Assembly: GCA_049323655.1 (NCBI GenBank)
Contig: JBMONO010000037.1
Location: forward strand, 1 to 41,952
Direction of reading: 5' to 3'
DNA length: 41,952 nucleotides
DNA from: DB1 sp049323655
GTDB taxonomy: Bacteria; Desulfobacterota; Desulfobulbia; Desulfobulbales; SURF-16
A program made the position numbers and the translations under genes. Under the pieces are notes generated by a model. That model did not search any database, had not been told where the DNA came from, and saw nothing but the letters and a program-made list of their open reading frames with translations. Of this stretch, positions 7,930-15,415 are shown in pieces. Position 1 is the stretch's first letter; each line of letters opens with the position of its first letter.

Positions 7930-10497
7930 TCAAGCGGCCTCTTTCCGCCAGAGAATGAGGAGCGGACTGGCCACGAAGATCGAGGAGTAGGTGCCCACCA
8001 GAATGCCGATCAGGAGGGCAAAGGTAAAGTCATGGAGCACCGTGCCGCCGAAGAAATAGAGGGGCAGCAGGGCCAGGGCCGTGGTCAGGGCGGTAGCGAC
8101 GGTCCGACTCATCACCTCGTTGACGCTGCTGTTGATGATGCTGCCCATGTCAGGATTGTCATTCTGTTTTTTCATGTTTTCCCGGACCCGGTCAAAGACG
8201 ATGACCGTGTCGTTCAAGGAATAGCCGGCCAGGGTGAGAAGGGCGGTGATGATGAGCAGGGTGATCTCGATGTCGAGCAGCCAGCAGACTCCCAATACCA
8301 GGACAACGTCGTGAAAGGTGGCGATGGCCGCCGCCACCCCGAAGCGGTAATCGAAACGGAGGGCGATGTAGATGACGACCCCGGCCAGAGAGATGAGAAC
8401 AGCCTGCAGGGCCTTTTCCTTCAAGGCGTCACTCACCGAGGCGCCGATCTCCGACTGGCTTTCCAGGCTGAACTGGTATTCCGGCAGCTTGTCGGTGAGA
8501 AAGGCGGTGATGGTTTCTGCGTCCCTGCCGACGATCTGGGCGGATTTCTTGATCTTGACGATCAGCCGGTTTTCGCTGGTCACCGGCTGCAGGTCCACCC
8601 CGTGTAGTTCGCTGCCGGCAAAGGTCTTGCGCACCTTTTCCAGGTCATAGGCCTGAGATGCCTGGTACTGGAGGAGCGAGCCGCCGGCAAAGTCGACGCC
8701 GATGTTGCCCTGACCCCGCATGAGCTGAACAAAGGAGAAAAGTCCGATCACCACCATGACGGCGGAGAGGGTGAAGGTGATTTTGCGCAGTTTCATGTAG
8801 TCGAGACTGGGCTTTTTGATAAGCTGGGCAAAACGGAAGGGCCGCAGCATTTTTTTGTAGTAGAGGGTGTCATAGACCATTCTGGTGCAGACCAGGGTGG
8901 TGAAGAGGTTGATGGAGACGCCGAGTGAGAGGGTGACGGCAAAACCCTTGATCGGGCCGGTGCCGAAGAGAAAGAGGGCAAAGGCGGTGATCAGGGTGGT
9001 GACGTGCGAGTCGATGATGGTCCAGAAGGCCTTATCAAAACCGGCCTCCACCCCGGCCCGTGGTGATTTGCCGATATCGAACTCCTCACGCATCCTTTCA
9101 AAGATGATGATGTTCGAGTCCACCGCCATGCCGATGGAGAGGATGATGCCGGCGATGCCGGGCAGGGTCAGGGTCGCCTGCAGGGCGGAGAGGCCGCCAA
9201 AGAGAAAGAGGATGTTGAGGACCAGGGCGCCGTTGGCGATGGTGCCGGAAAGCCGATAATAGAGGATCATGTAGAGGATGACCAGGGCGGTGCCGAGCAG
9301 GCCGGCGGAGATGCCCTTATTGATCGAATCCTGGCCGAGCGAGGCGCCGATGGTCAGGTTCTGGACGATGGAGACCGGCGCGGGCAGGGCGCCGACCCGC
9401 AGGATGATGGCCAAGTCGGTGGCCTCTTCATAGGTGAAGCTGCCGGAGATCTGGGCGCTGCCTCCCATGATCTTTTCACGGATCACCGGGGCCGAGCGAA
9501 CGATATCGTCAAGGACGATGGCCAGCCGGCGGTTGACGTTTTTCTCCGTGATCTGGCCGAAAACCTTGCCGCCGCGGCCGGTGAGGTCGAGGCTGACATA
9601 GGGCTCGTTGAAGTTGCCGCCCACCCGCACCTGGGCGTCTTTTACCATGTCGCCGGTCATCAGGACCTGATTTTCCAGGAGGATGGGGGTTCTGATCTCG
9701 CGACCGGTCTGCTCGTCGATGCTTTTTTCGAAGTAAATCTGGGTGTCTTCGGGCAGGAAGCGCTTGAGCGCCTCGTTGAGTTTTGTCCGACCCTCGCCCT
9801 CCCGCCACTGACCGGCGGCCTCCGCCTGCTTGATCAGGGCCGGCAGATCGACGCCGCTGGCATCCACCACCTTGAATTCGAGCTGGGCGGTCTGGCCGAT
9901 CAGGGACAGGGCGCGTTTCGGGTCCTTGACGCCGGGCAGCTGGACGATGATCTCATCTTTGCCCTGGCGGACGATGACCGGTTCGGCGACGCCGAACTGG
10001 TCAATGCGGTTGCGGATGATTTCAAGCGACTGATTCACCGCATTTTTGTTGATGTATTCGATCTGATCGTCGCTCAATCGCAGAGTGATGCGGGGGAAGG
10101 AGCCTTCAACGGCCTGGATGGCAATGACGAGGTTGGGAAAATCCTCGCCAACCAGCTTCTCCACCGTCCCCGCCGATTCGGCGTTGGGCAGGATGAAGAC
10201 CACCTCGTTTTTGTCTGTGGAGGGAGTCTGCACCACCGATATCCGCTGGTCCTTGAGGCTGTTTTTCAGATCCTGGGCGGCAAAATCCAGGGAATTTTCC
10301 ATGGCCTTGTCGAGATCGACCTTGAGAACCAGATGCATGCCGCCTTGCAGGTCGAGACCGAGATTGAGGCCTTCGGCCGAAACATATTTCTTCCACCACT
10401 CCGGCATGTTGCCGTAAAAGGTGGGCAGAAGGGTCAGCCCGGAAAAGGCGATGAGAACGAGAAGCAGGAGAAATTTCCATTTAATCGATGTATTCAT
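7930..10497 (-). CDS. secDF: Fused SecD-SecF protein translocase subunit
   Basis: This 855-residue membrane protein uses the proton-motive force to help pull proteins out of the SecYEG channel. SecD occupies residues about 1-560: the first membrane helix, the DLQGG motif (49-53), the large periplasmic domain with QLPGVKDPKRA, and the RND-type helices with GMAVDSNIIIFERMREE. SecF starts at about 568 (MKLRKITF) and includes GVDFAGGS and GYSLNDTVIVFDRVREN. Most proteobacteria have separate secD and secF genes; here a single frame joins them without a stop, as in Bacillus. GGAG stands eight bases before the ATG, and a near-consensus promoter lies at 10546-10573. Confidence 0.95.
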   Translation of the reverse strand: MNTSIKWKFLLLLVLIAFSGLTLLPTFYGNMPEWWKKYVSAEGLNLGLDLQGGMHLVLKVDLDKAMENSLDFAAQDLKNSLKDQRISVVQTPSTDKNEVVFILPNAESAGTVEKLVGEDFPNLVIAIQAVEGSFPRITLRLSDDQIEYINKNAVNQSLEIIRNRIDQFGVAEPVIVRQGKDEIIVQLPGVKDPKRALSLIGQTAQLEFKVVDASGVDLPALIKQAEAAGQWREGEGRTKLNEALKRFLPEDTQIYFEKSIDEQTGREIRTPILLENQVLMTGDMVKDAQVRVGGNFNEPYVSLDLTGRGGKVFGQITEKNVNRRLAIVLDDIVRSAPVIREKIMGGSAQISGSFTYEEATDLAIILRVGALPAPVSIVQNLTIGASLGQDSINKGISAGLLGTALVILYMILYYRLSGTIANGALVLNILFLFGGLSALQATLTLPGIAGIILSIGMAVDSNIIIFERMREEFDIGKSPRAGVEAGFDKAFWTIIDSHVTTLITAFALFLFGTGPIKGFAVTLSLGVSINLFTTLVCTRMVYDTLYYKKMLRPFRFAQLIKKPSLDYMKLRKITFTLSAVMVVIGLFSFVQLMRGQGNIGVDFAGGSLLQYQASQAYDLEKVRKTFAGSELHGVDLQPVTSENRLIVKIKKSAQIVGRDAETITAFLTDKLPEYQFSLESQSEIGASVSDALKEKALQAVLISLAGVVIYIALRFDYRFGVAAAIATFHDVVLVLGVCWLLDIEITLLIITALLTLAGYSLNDTVIVFDRVRENMKKQNDNPDMGSIINSSVNEVMSRTVATALTTALALLPLYFFGGTVLHDFTFALLIGILVGTYSSIFVASPLLILWRKEAA

Positions 10498-10545
10498 TCA
10501 CAGTGCTCCTTGGCCTGTAGTATTGGCAGAGTGATACGCTGCGGG

Positions 10546-10573
10546 ATTATACCCCAGATGGCAGAGAAGTCAA
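10546..10573 (-). promoter_or_regulatory. Sigma-70-type promoter of secDF-ykgJ
   Basis: On the minus strand TTGACT (10573-10568) is followed after 16 bases by a perfect TATAAT (10551-10546). The secDF start is about 50 bases downstream, behind an AAGGAG site. This is the clearest promoter in the window. Confidence 0.7.
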
Positions 10574-10650
10574 TCGGCCGCTCTCGCCAATTGACGATTT
10601 CGGTTTTTCCCGGAATCGGGTATGGTGAGGGGAACGCCCTTCCGGGCCGC

Positions 10651-10917
10651 ATGAGCCGCAAGAGAGGAATCGGAGAGAACGAGCAATGGTGGAGATCCGT
10701 GAACGAACGGAGATGGTCGGGTATCAGAGTGCCGACCATGATCCTCTGGGGTGGAGACGACAGAATTTCTCCCCTGGAAAATGGCCGACTGCTGGCGCGG
10801 GAGATCGGCGGCGCCTCTTTTTTTGTCATTGACGGCGCTACCCATCCCTGTTATCTGGAACAGCCTGAAATATGGCATCGCGAACTGCTGGCCTTTCTGC
10901 TGGAAAGATGGCCGTGA
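10651..10917 (+). pseudogene. C-terminal remnant of an alpha/beta-hydrolase
   Basis: The frame encodes about 88 residues that match the end of an alpha/beta-hydrolase: IRVPTMILWGGDDRISP (strand 7 and the catalytic Asp loop), then VIDGATHPCYLEQPE (the catalytic His loop), and a final helix ending LLERWP. The catalytic nucleophile elbow and the whole N-terminal two thirds of the fold are missing, and the sequence upstream up to the secDF promoter gives no hydrolase match. I read it as a decayed gene. A small stand-alone protein translated from ATG 10651 cannot be ruled out. Confidence 0.65.
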
Positions 10918-10936
10918 ACGTCGCTTTGTCTGTCAT

Positions 10937-10958
10937 GCCGGAGAGGCTCCTCTCCGGC
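10937..10958 (+). other. Perfect 10-bp inverted repeat upstream of rsfS
   Basis: GCCGGAGAGG is followed, after CT, by its exact reverse complement. As RNA it gives a stem of about nine pairs with a four-base loop. There is no T-tract, so it is not an ordinary intrinsic terminator. It sits between the hydrolase remnant and rsfS and could act as a transcript-end or processing hairpin. Confidence 0.5.
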
Positions 10959-10975
10959 GCCATGGGAAGAGAAGG

Positions 10976-11368
10976 ATGAAAAAAAAACCGAAGAAACATC
11001 AGGAAAAGCCGAGCCTGGAACTGGCCCGCCTCATCGGCCACGCCGCCCTCGACAAAAAAGCCGAGGATCTGGTGATTCTCGATGTGCACGAGATCTCGTC
11101 ATTTACCGATTATTTCGTCATCATGAGCGGCCGTTCGACCCGCCATGTCCAGGGGCTGGCCGAGGCGGTGGACAGTGAGCTGCGCACGAAACGTCTGGAG
11201 GAGGCTACCACCGAGGGGTTGCAGGAAGGTTCCTGGGTGCTGCTCGATTACGGTGATGTGGTGGTCCATATCTTTTACCATGAGGAGCGGGCCTTTTACG
11301 ACCTGGAAGGGCTCTGGCATGACGCCCCCCGTATCGCCGTGGAAGAACGGAAAGAGGAAGAACGATGA
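10976..11368 (+). CDS. rsfS: Ribosomal silencing factor RsfS
   Basis: This 130-residue protein of the RsfS (Iojap/YbeB) family binds ribosomal protein uL14 and blocks subunit joining under starvation. Conserved blocks are KKAEDLVILDV, SSFTDYFVIMSGRSTRHVQ, GSWVLLDYGDVVVHIF and REFYDLEGLW-type RAFYDLEGLWHDA. I chose ATG 10976, just before a run of Lys codons (MKKKPKK); upstream frames have no family similarity. Its stop overlaps the thrC start (ATGA), so the two are translationally coupled. The family is often next to nadD and proA in other bacteria, which are not seen here. Confidence 0.92.
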   Translation: MKKKPKKHQEKPSLELARLIGHAALDKKAEDLVILDVHEISSFTDYFVIMSGRSTRHVQGLAEAVDSELRTKRLEEATTEGLQEGSWVLLDYGDVVVHIFYHEERAFYDLEGLWHDAPRIAVEERKEEER

Positions 11369-12750
11369 GATATATCAGTACCCGCGGGGGGATCGCCCCC
11401 ATTCCCTTTAAGCAGGCGGTGATGATGGGACTGGCCACGGACGGCGGGCTGCTCCTGCCCCAGGCCATCCCGCAGATCGATCCGCAAACGGTGTCCGCCT
11501 GGCGTCTTCTTTCCTATTCTGATCTTGCCCATGCCGTCTTGTCGCTCTTTATCGACGACATTCCGGCTGCGGATCTCAAGATGCTGATCGATCGGTCCTG
11601 CCGCACCTTCAGCCATCCGGATATCACTCCGCTGGTGAAGAAAGGCGAGCTGCACATCCTCGAACTCTTCCACGGCCCGACCCTCGCCTTCAAAGACGTG
11701 GCCCTCCAGTTTCTCGGTAATGTCTTTGAATATCTGCTGCAGGAGAGCGGGGAGAAGATGAACATCCTCGGCGCCACCTCCGGTGATACCGGCAGTGCCG
11801 CCATCTACGGGGTGCGGGGCAAGGAGCGGATCAACATCTTTATCATCCATCCCCACAAGCGGGTCAGCCCCATCCAGGAGCTGCAGATGACCACGGTCAC
11901 CGATGCCAACGTCTTCAACCTGGCGGTGCGCGGCACCTTTGACGACGGCCAGGCCATCGTCAAGACCCTGTTCAACGACATTCCCTTCAAGGAAAGGTAC
12001 CATCTCGGCGCGGTCAACTCCATCAACTGGGCCCGCATTCTCGCCCAGATTGTCTACTATGTGCGGGCGGCATTGCGGCTCACCGAACAGGGTGGCGCGG
12101 TCGACTTTTCCGTGCCCACCGGCAATTTCGGCGATATCTTCGCAGGCTATGTCGCCCGCCGCATGCTGCCGGGCCAGATCCGTCATCTGGTCCTCGCCAC
12201 CAATGAAAACAATCTTCTCAGCCGTTTTGTCGAGCAGGGCGATTATTCCCTCGGCCGGGTGGTGCAGACCTCCAGTCCGTCCATGGATATCCAGGTGGCA
12301 AGCAACTTCGAGCGCTACCTTTATTTGCTGTATGATCAGGATGCGGAGCGCACCCGCCAGGCGATGGCCGATTTTGCCGGCAGCGGCAATCTCTGTTTTT
12401 CGCCGCCGGAGCTGGCGCGAATCCAGGCTGATTTTCTGACCGCAAGCATTGATCAGCAGCAAACTCTGGCGGTGATCGCTGAGTGTTACCGGCAGAACGG
12501 CTACGTGCTGGACCCGCATACCGCGGTCGGGGTGGGCGCCGCCCTTTGTCATCGCGATCCGGCCGTTCCCATGGTCTGCCTGGCCACCGCCCATCCCGCC
12601 AAATTCGGGGATGCGGTGCAGGCCGCCATCGGCCGGCTGCCGGAGATGCCGGCCGGGCTTGCCGATCTGTCCGGTCGGCAGAGCCGCTGCCAGGTGCTTG
12701 ACGCCGATGCCAGCCAGGTGAAGAGGTTTATCGAAGACCACGCCATCTGA
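11365..12750 (+). CDS. thrC: Threonine synthase
   Basis: This 461-residue PLP enzyme converts O-phosphohomoserine to threonine. It has the N-terminal YISTRGGIAP-type start, the PLP lysine in HGPTLAFKD (K110), the phosphate-binding loop GATSGDTGSAA, and FSVPTGNFGDIFAGY. The length fits the longer class of bacterial ThrC. The start ATG overlaps the rsfS stop by four bases. The other threonine genes are not nearby. The long open frame on the opposite strand is a codon-bias shadow. Confidence 0.95.
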   Translation: MRYISTRGGIAPIPFKQAVMMGLATDGGLLLPQAIPQIDPQTVSAWRLLSYSDLAHAVLSLFIDDIPAADLKMLIDRSCRTFSHPDITPLVKKGELHILELFHGPTLAFKDVALQFLGNVFEYLLQESGEKMNILGATSGDTGSAAIYGVRGKERINIFIIHPHKRVSPIQELQMTTVTDANVFNLAVRGTFDDGQAIVKTLFNDIPFKERYHLGAVNSINWARILAQIVYYVRAALRLTEQGGAVDFSVPTGNFGDIFAGYVARRMLPGQIRHLVLATNENNLLSRFVEQGDYSLGRVVQTSSPSMDIQVASNFERYLYLLYDQDAERTRQAMADFAGSGNLCFSPPELARIQADFLTASIDQQQTLAVIAECYRQNGYVLDPHTAVGVGAALCHRDPAVPMVCLATAHPAKFGDAVQAAIGRLPEMPAGLADLSGRQSRCQVLDADASQVKRFIEDHAI

Positions 12751-12773
12751 ACGGAATCGGCGTCGGGACCGGG

Positions 12774-13268
12774 CTATTCCATGCCGACCGTGACGGTGAC
12801 GTGGGTCTTGCCGTCCGTCGGCGTGACGGCGATGTGGGCGTTTTTCCCCTCTTTTGTGTAGATGAGCATGGTCTGGTCGCCCATGTTCATTGATGCCTCT
12901 TCCTTCCAGCCGCGGGCCGGCATCTGTTCCTTATAGCTGGCAGCAACCCTGTCGACGGGGTCGGCGGTGGCCAGGGTAACGGAATGCCCGCCGTTGACCT
13001 CGACCGCCGATACCGGCGTGCCCGGCTGGTAGAGTGGAACATCGGCGGGGAAGTTGGCCGGGATCTCGGTGGCCTGACCGGTGGTGACCGAATATTTCTC
13101 GCCTTCCGTCTCGCCGGTGATCTTCATCCCCTTGTCCTGAATATCGACATCCGCCTTGCCGCCGGTTTCTTTTTCGATCTGCTTCTCAACCGCCTTTTCC
13201 TCTGCCTGGTTGCCGCAGCCGGTGAAAAAGAGCAGAAAACAGCAGAGTGCCACGTGGATTTTTTTCAT
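12774..13268 (-). CDS. Putative lipoprotein of unknown function
   Basis: The 164-residue protein has a lipoprotein signal (about residues 1-18) with the lipobox FTGC (Cys18). An acidic/lysine-rich stretch (EEKAVEKQIEKETGG) comes next, and then a domain with PADVPLYQPG and TADPVDRVAASYKEQMPARGW. That last block resembles the repeated pattern of small periplasmic domains in which a short helix precedes an RGW element. A perfect AAAGGAGG lies five bases before the ATG. It is convergent with thrC (23 bp gap). I do not know its function. Confidence 0.75.
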   Translation of the reverse strand: MKKIHVALCCFLLFFTGCGNQAEEKAVEKQIEKETGGKADVDIQDKGMKITGETEGEKYSVTTGQATEIPANFPADVPLYQPGTPVSAVEVNGGHSVTLATADPVDRVAASYKEQMPARGWKEEASMNMGDQTMLIYTKEGKNAHIAVTPTDGKTHVTVTVGME

Positions 13269-13331
13269 GTTCGCCTCCTTTGAAGAAGATATGGGGTAAG
13301 GTGTCGATTTCTTCGGCAGCAGCGTTTCATT

Positions 13332-13556
13332 TCACGGTTCGGTAAGGGTGCGGCAGATCGTCTCCTGCCAGGTGTTGATCTGTTCCGCGTAGCGTTTTGC
13401 CTCCGTCTCCATGCCGCACGCCGTGCAGACCGCCCGGGCATTGCTTCAGCGACCGCGCAGGAGTGCCGGGCCGCCGCAGAAGAGGCAGGTCAGCCGGGGT
13501 TCTGTCTCCGTGCCGCCGGTTTGCTGCTGCCTGGAACTCTTGTTGCCTGTTTGCAT
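13332..13556 (-). pseudogene. Lar-like zinc-ribbon protein gene split by an in-frame TGA
   Basis: From ATG 13556 the frame runs to a TGA at 13448-13446 and, past it, on to TGA 13334-13332. The first part ends with CLFCGGPALLRGR. The second part, in the same frame, gives SNARAVCTACGMETEAKRYAEQ (shortened here) and then INTW. Together they make the C-x2-C ... C-x2-CG plus helix layout of Lar-like zinc ribbons, about 74 residues. The TGA does not fall on an expected Cys, so a CGA-to-TGA nonsense change is the simplest reading. Recoding as selenocysteine is possible: the RNA after the TGA can form a short hairpin with a GGUCU loop. Confidence 0.55.
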
Positions 13557-13638
13557 AGTGAGTTGCCCTGTCGGAAGAAAAAAAATATAGTAACCAACGA
13601 ATCTCATTGTTGAAAGAAAAATCGGCGGCAGGTGGATA

Positions 13639-14289
13639 ATGGACAAACTGACGATAACCGGACTGACCGGCGGCATGGGGTCAGGGAAGAGTTCCGTCGC
13701 CGCCTTTCTCTGCCGGACCTTCCCCATCGCCTGTTTCAGCGCCGATCGAGTCGTTCATGAGCTGCTCGAACCCGAACAGCCGTGCTGGCAGGTTGTGCGC
13801 GATCTCAACCACACCTTTCTCAGGGAGGACGGCACCCTCAATAAGCCCGTTTTCCGTGAGGCCCTTTTTGCCGATGCCGTCCTGCGGCGTGAGGTGAACC
13901 GCCGCATGCACCCCTTGGTTCATCGGGTTCTGATGGAAAAAATAGAACGGCACGGCCGGGAGACTGGCCAGTGTCATTTTCTCGTCGAGGTGCCGCTGCT
14001 CTTTGAGGCGGGTTGGCAACGCCTGTTTGCTGCAATCATTGTTGTTTATGCGTGCCGGGCAACGTCCATTGATAGGGTGATGCAGCGTGACCGGATCTCC
14101 CGGCAGCAGGCGGAGCAGGCTATCGCCTGTCAGGAGAGACTGTTCGATAAGGCGCTCTGTGCTGATCACGTGGTGGATAACAGCGGCATGTGGGTCGATA
14201 CCGTTTTGCAGCTGCTCCATCTGGGCAAGGTGTTGTGGGTGGATGGCGGCAAAGAGGGGCAAGTGGAAAAGCTGCAAAAAAAATCTTGA
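13639..14289 (+). CDS. coaE: Dephospho-CoA kinase
   Basis: This enzyme phosphorylates dephospho-CoA in the last step of CoA synthesis. The 216-residue protein has the P-loop GGMGSGKSS (residues 11-19), the CoaE DxxxHxL motif as SADRVVHELL, the lid region RREVNRRMHPLVH, and FLVEVPLLFEAG. A late RDRISRQQAEQAI stretch is typical. AGGTGG lies close upstream of the ATG. Curiously, the frame stays open for 145 codons after the TGA stop (14287-14289). Confidence 0.93.
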   Translation: MDKLTITGLTGGMGSGKSSVAAFLCRTFPIACFSADRVVHELLEPEQPCWQVVRDLNHTFLREDGTLNKPVFREALFADAVLRREVNRRMHPLVHRVLMEKIERHGRETGQCHFLVEVPLLFEAGWQRLFAAIIVVYACRATSIDRVMQRDRISRQQAEQAIACQERLFDKALCADHVVDNSGMWVDTVLQLLHLGKVLWVDGGKEGQVEKLQKKS

Positions 14290-14912
14290 CATCATCGAGG
14301 AAATACAGCATCTAATAACAATTATATCTCAGATCCTTCCCAGTCCAAACTGCAAGAATTTCATAAAGACCCTGACCGTACTGTTACGATTTCTGAATTT
14401 ATCGAATCCTTTTACTTTCACAAAAAATACAATCACGCACAGCCCATTACAATCGGTTTGACTTTATACCATATGTGTCGTCTCCGGTTTGCCGCGTCCC
14501 GTGCCGGAGGTGGTAGTATGCATGGCAGCGTGGCTGCATTTTCAAAACAGCTCGTCTGTTCACCTGCCATGCGGGAAAGGAAACGGGTTTCATCCGCGCA
14601 AGATGTATCGTGTCCGGCCCGAGCCGTCCTTTGTCTCCTTGCACTGTTTAAGGAGCTCTTTGTGTTGATTCATCTTCCGCTTGCACCGCCTAGCCGCACT
14701 GTCGTCAGAGAGATGGCGGCGTGACAGACCCCCTGCCCGGCAAAACGGCATGATTTCTATCCGTCGTTTTTTTCTGTCGATTGATTGATATGGAGTGGTT
14801 TGCTGCCGCCTCGTCCGTGAAAAGGCATGACGGTTTTGGTGTCACGTGTTTCAGTTTTTGTAAATATCCGGCAGCACCCCATCTGCTTTGTGCAAGCCTG
14901 CTCGCAGACCAA
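14290..14912 (+). other. Gene-poor stretch with an open frame after coaE
   Basis: No convincing gene lies here. The coaE frame remains open from 14290 to 14724 beyond its TGA. Its first 55 codons are AT-rich, unlike the surroundings, and read like protein (for example ISEFIESFYFHKKYNHAQP), but there is no ATG and no ribosome site. The rest, up to composite repeat copy 2, shows no RNA gene or promoter I would defend. The AT-rich part may be a remnant of foreign or decayed DNA. Confidence 0.35.
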
Positions 14913-15163
14913 AGTATGATGGTCTCGTAAAACCCGCAAAATATGGCGGGCGGGAAGGTGAAAACAATGAGTTGCAAAACACGGCCCGTCGGAATCGTGG
15001 CTTTTTACGATTTCGACAAAGTATGATGGTCTCGTAAAAAGTGAAAATTAACCACAGAGACCACAGAGCGCACAGAGATAACTAATTGTAATTAAAGATG
15101 TTTTCTCTACGTTCTCAGTGCGCTCTGTGGTGAAAAAAGACTTTTTACGGGTTTGTCAAGTAT
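14913..15163 (+). repeat. Composite inverted-repeat (MITE-like) element, copy 2 (A-B)
   Basis: Module A is 14918-15019 and module B is 15025-15158. The 5-mer AGTAT occurs at 14913-14917, 15020-15024 and 15159-15163. Module B is again exactly 134 bp and very close to copies 1 and 3. The insertion lies in the loop of an older hairpin whose arms are CAAGCCTGC (14893-14901) and GCAGGCTTG (15169-15177). Between 15164 and 15415, upstream of rho, I see no gene; one frame stays open to 15341 but without a start. Confidence 0.88.
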
Positions 15164-15415
15164 AGCTCGCAGGCTTGTGTCGCGCATCTGGCGCTGCTGA
15201 ACAGTTACGGTCCCCGGCTTGTGTTCATTCCGCAGCACGAAGCTGGCTCGACACCAGTTTTTTCTGTGAAAGATCGTTACTTGTCGCTGTTGCAACGGCG
15301 TCCGGACGCGTCAGCCTTTGCGGGGGCGCCACCTTGCGCGTAAATGAAACGGCGGAAAACCGGTGGAAACCGGCCCGTCACAAAAAAACAATCTGTTGAG
15401 GAGAAAGAAAGGCAG

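Noticed and set aside
11296..12741. Long minus-strand open frames opposite thrC, murA (19247-20623), the CydA-like pair (22334-23371) and mtaD (36924-38309)
   Set aside because: They mirror well-identified enzymes and arise from GC-rich third codon positions; none shows a domain or ribosome site.
14287..14340. coaE TGA as a selenocysteine codon
   Set aside because: No plausible hairpin follows the TGA and CoaE ends here normally at about 200-216 residues.
14913..15163. CRISPR array or clustered direct repeats
   Set aside because: Repeats are large, two-module and inverted, with no regular short repeat-spacer pattern and no cas genes.
15164..15341. Open frame upstream of rho as the end of a real gene
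   Set aside because: It reads like protein in part (PRLVFIPQHEAGSTPVFSV) but has no start, is cut by the repeat element, and the frame before the insertion meets a stop; I could not recognise a family.
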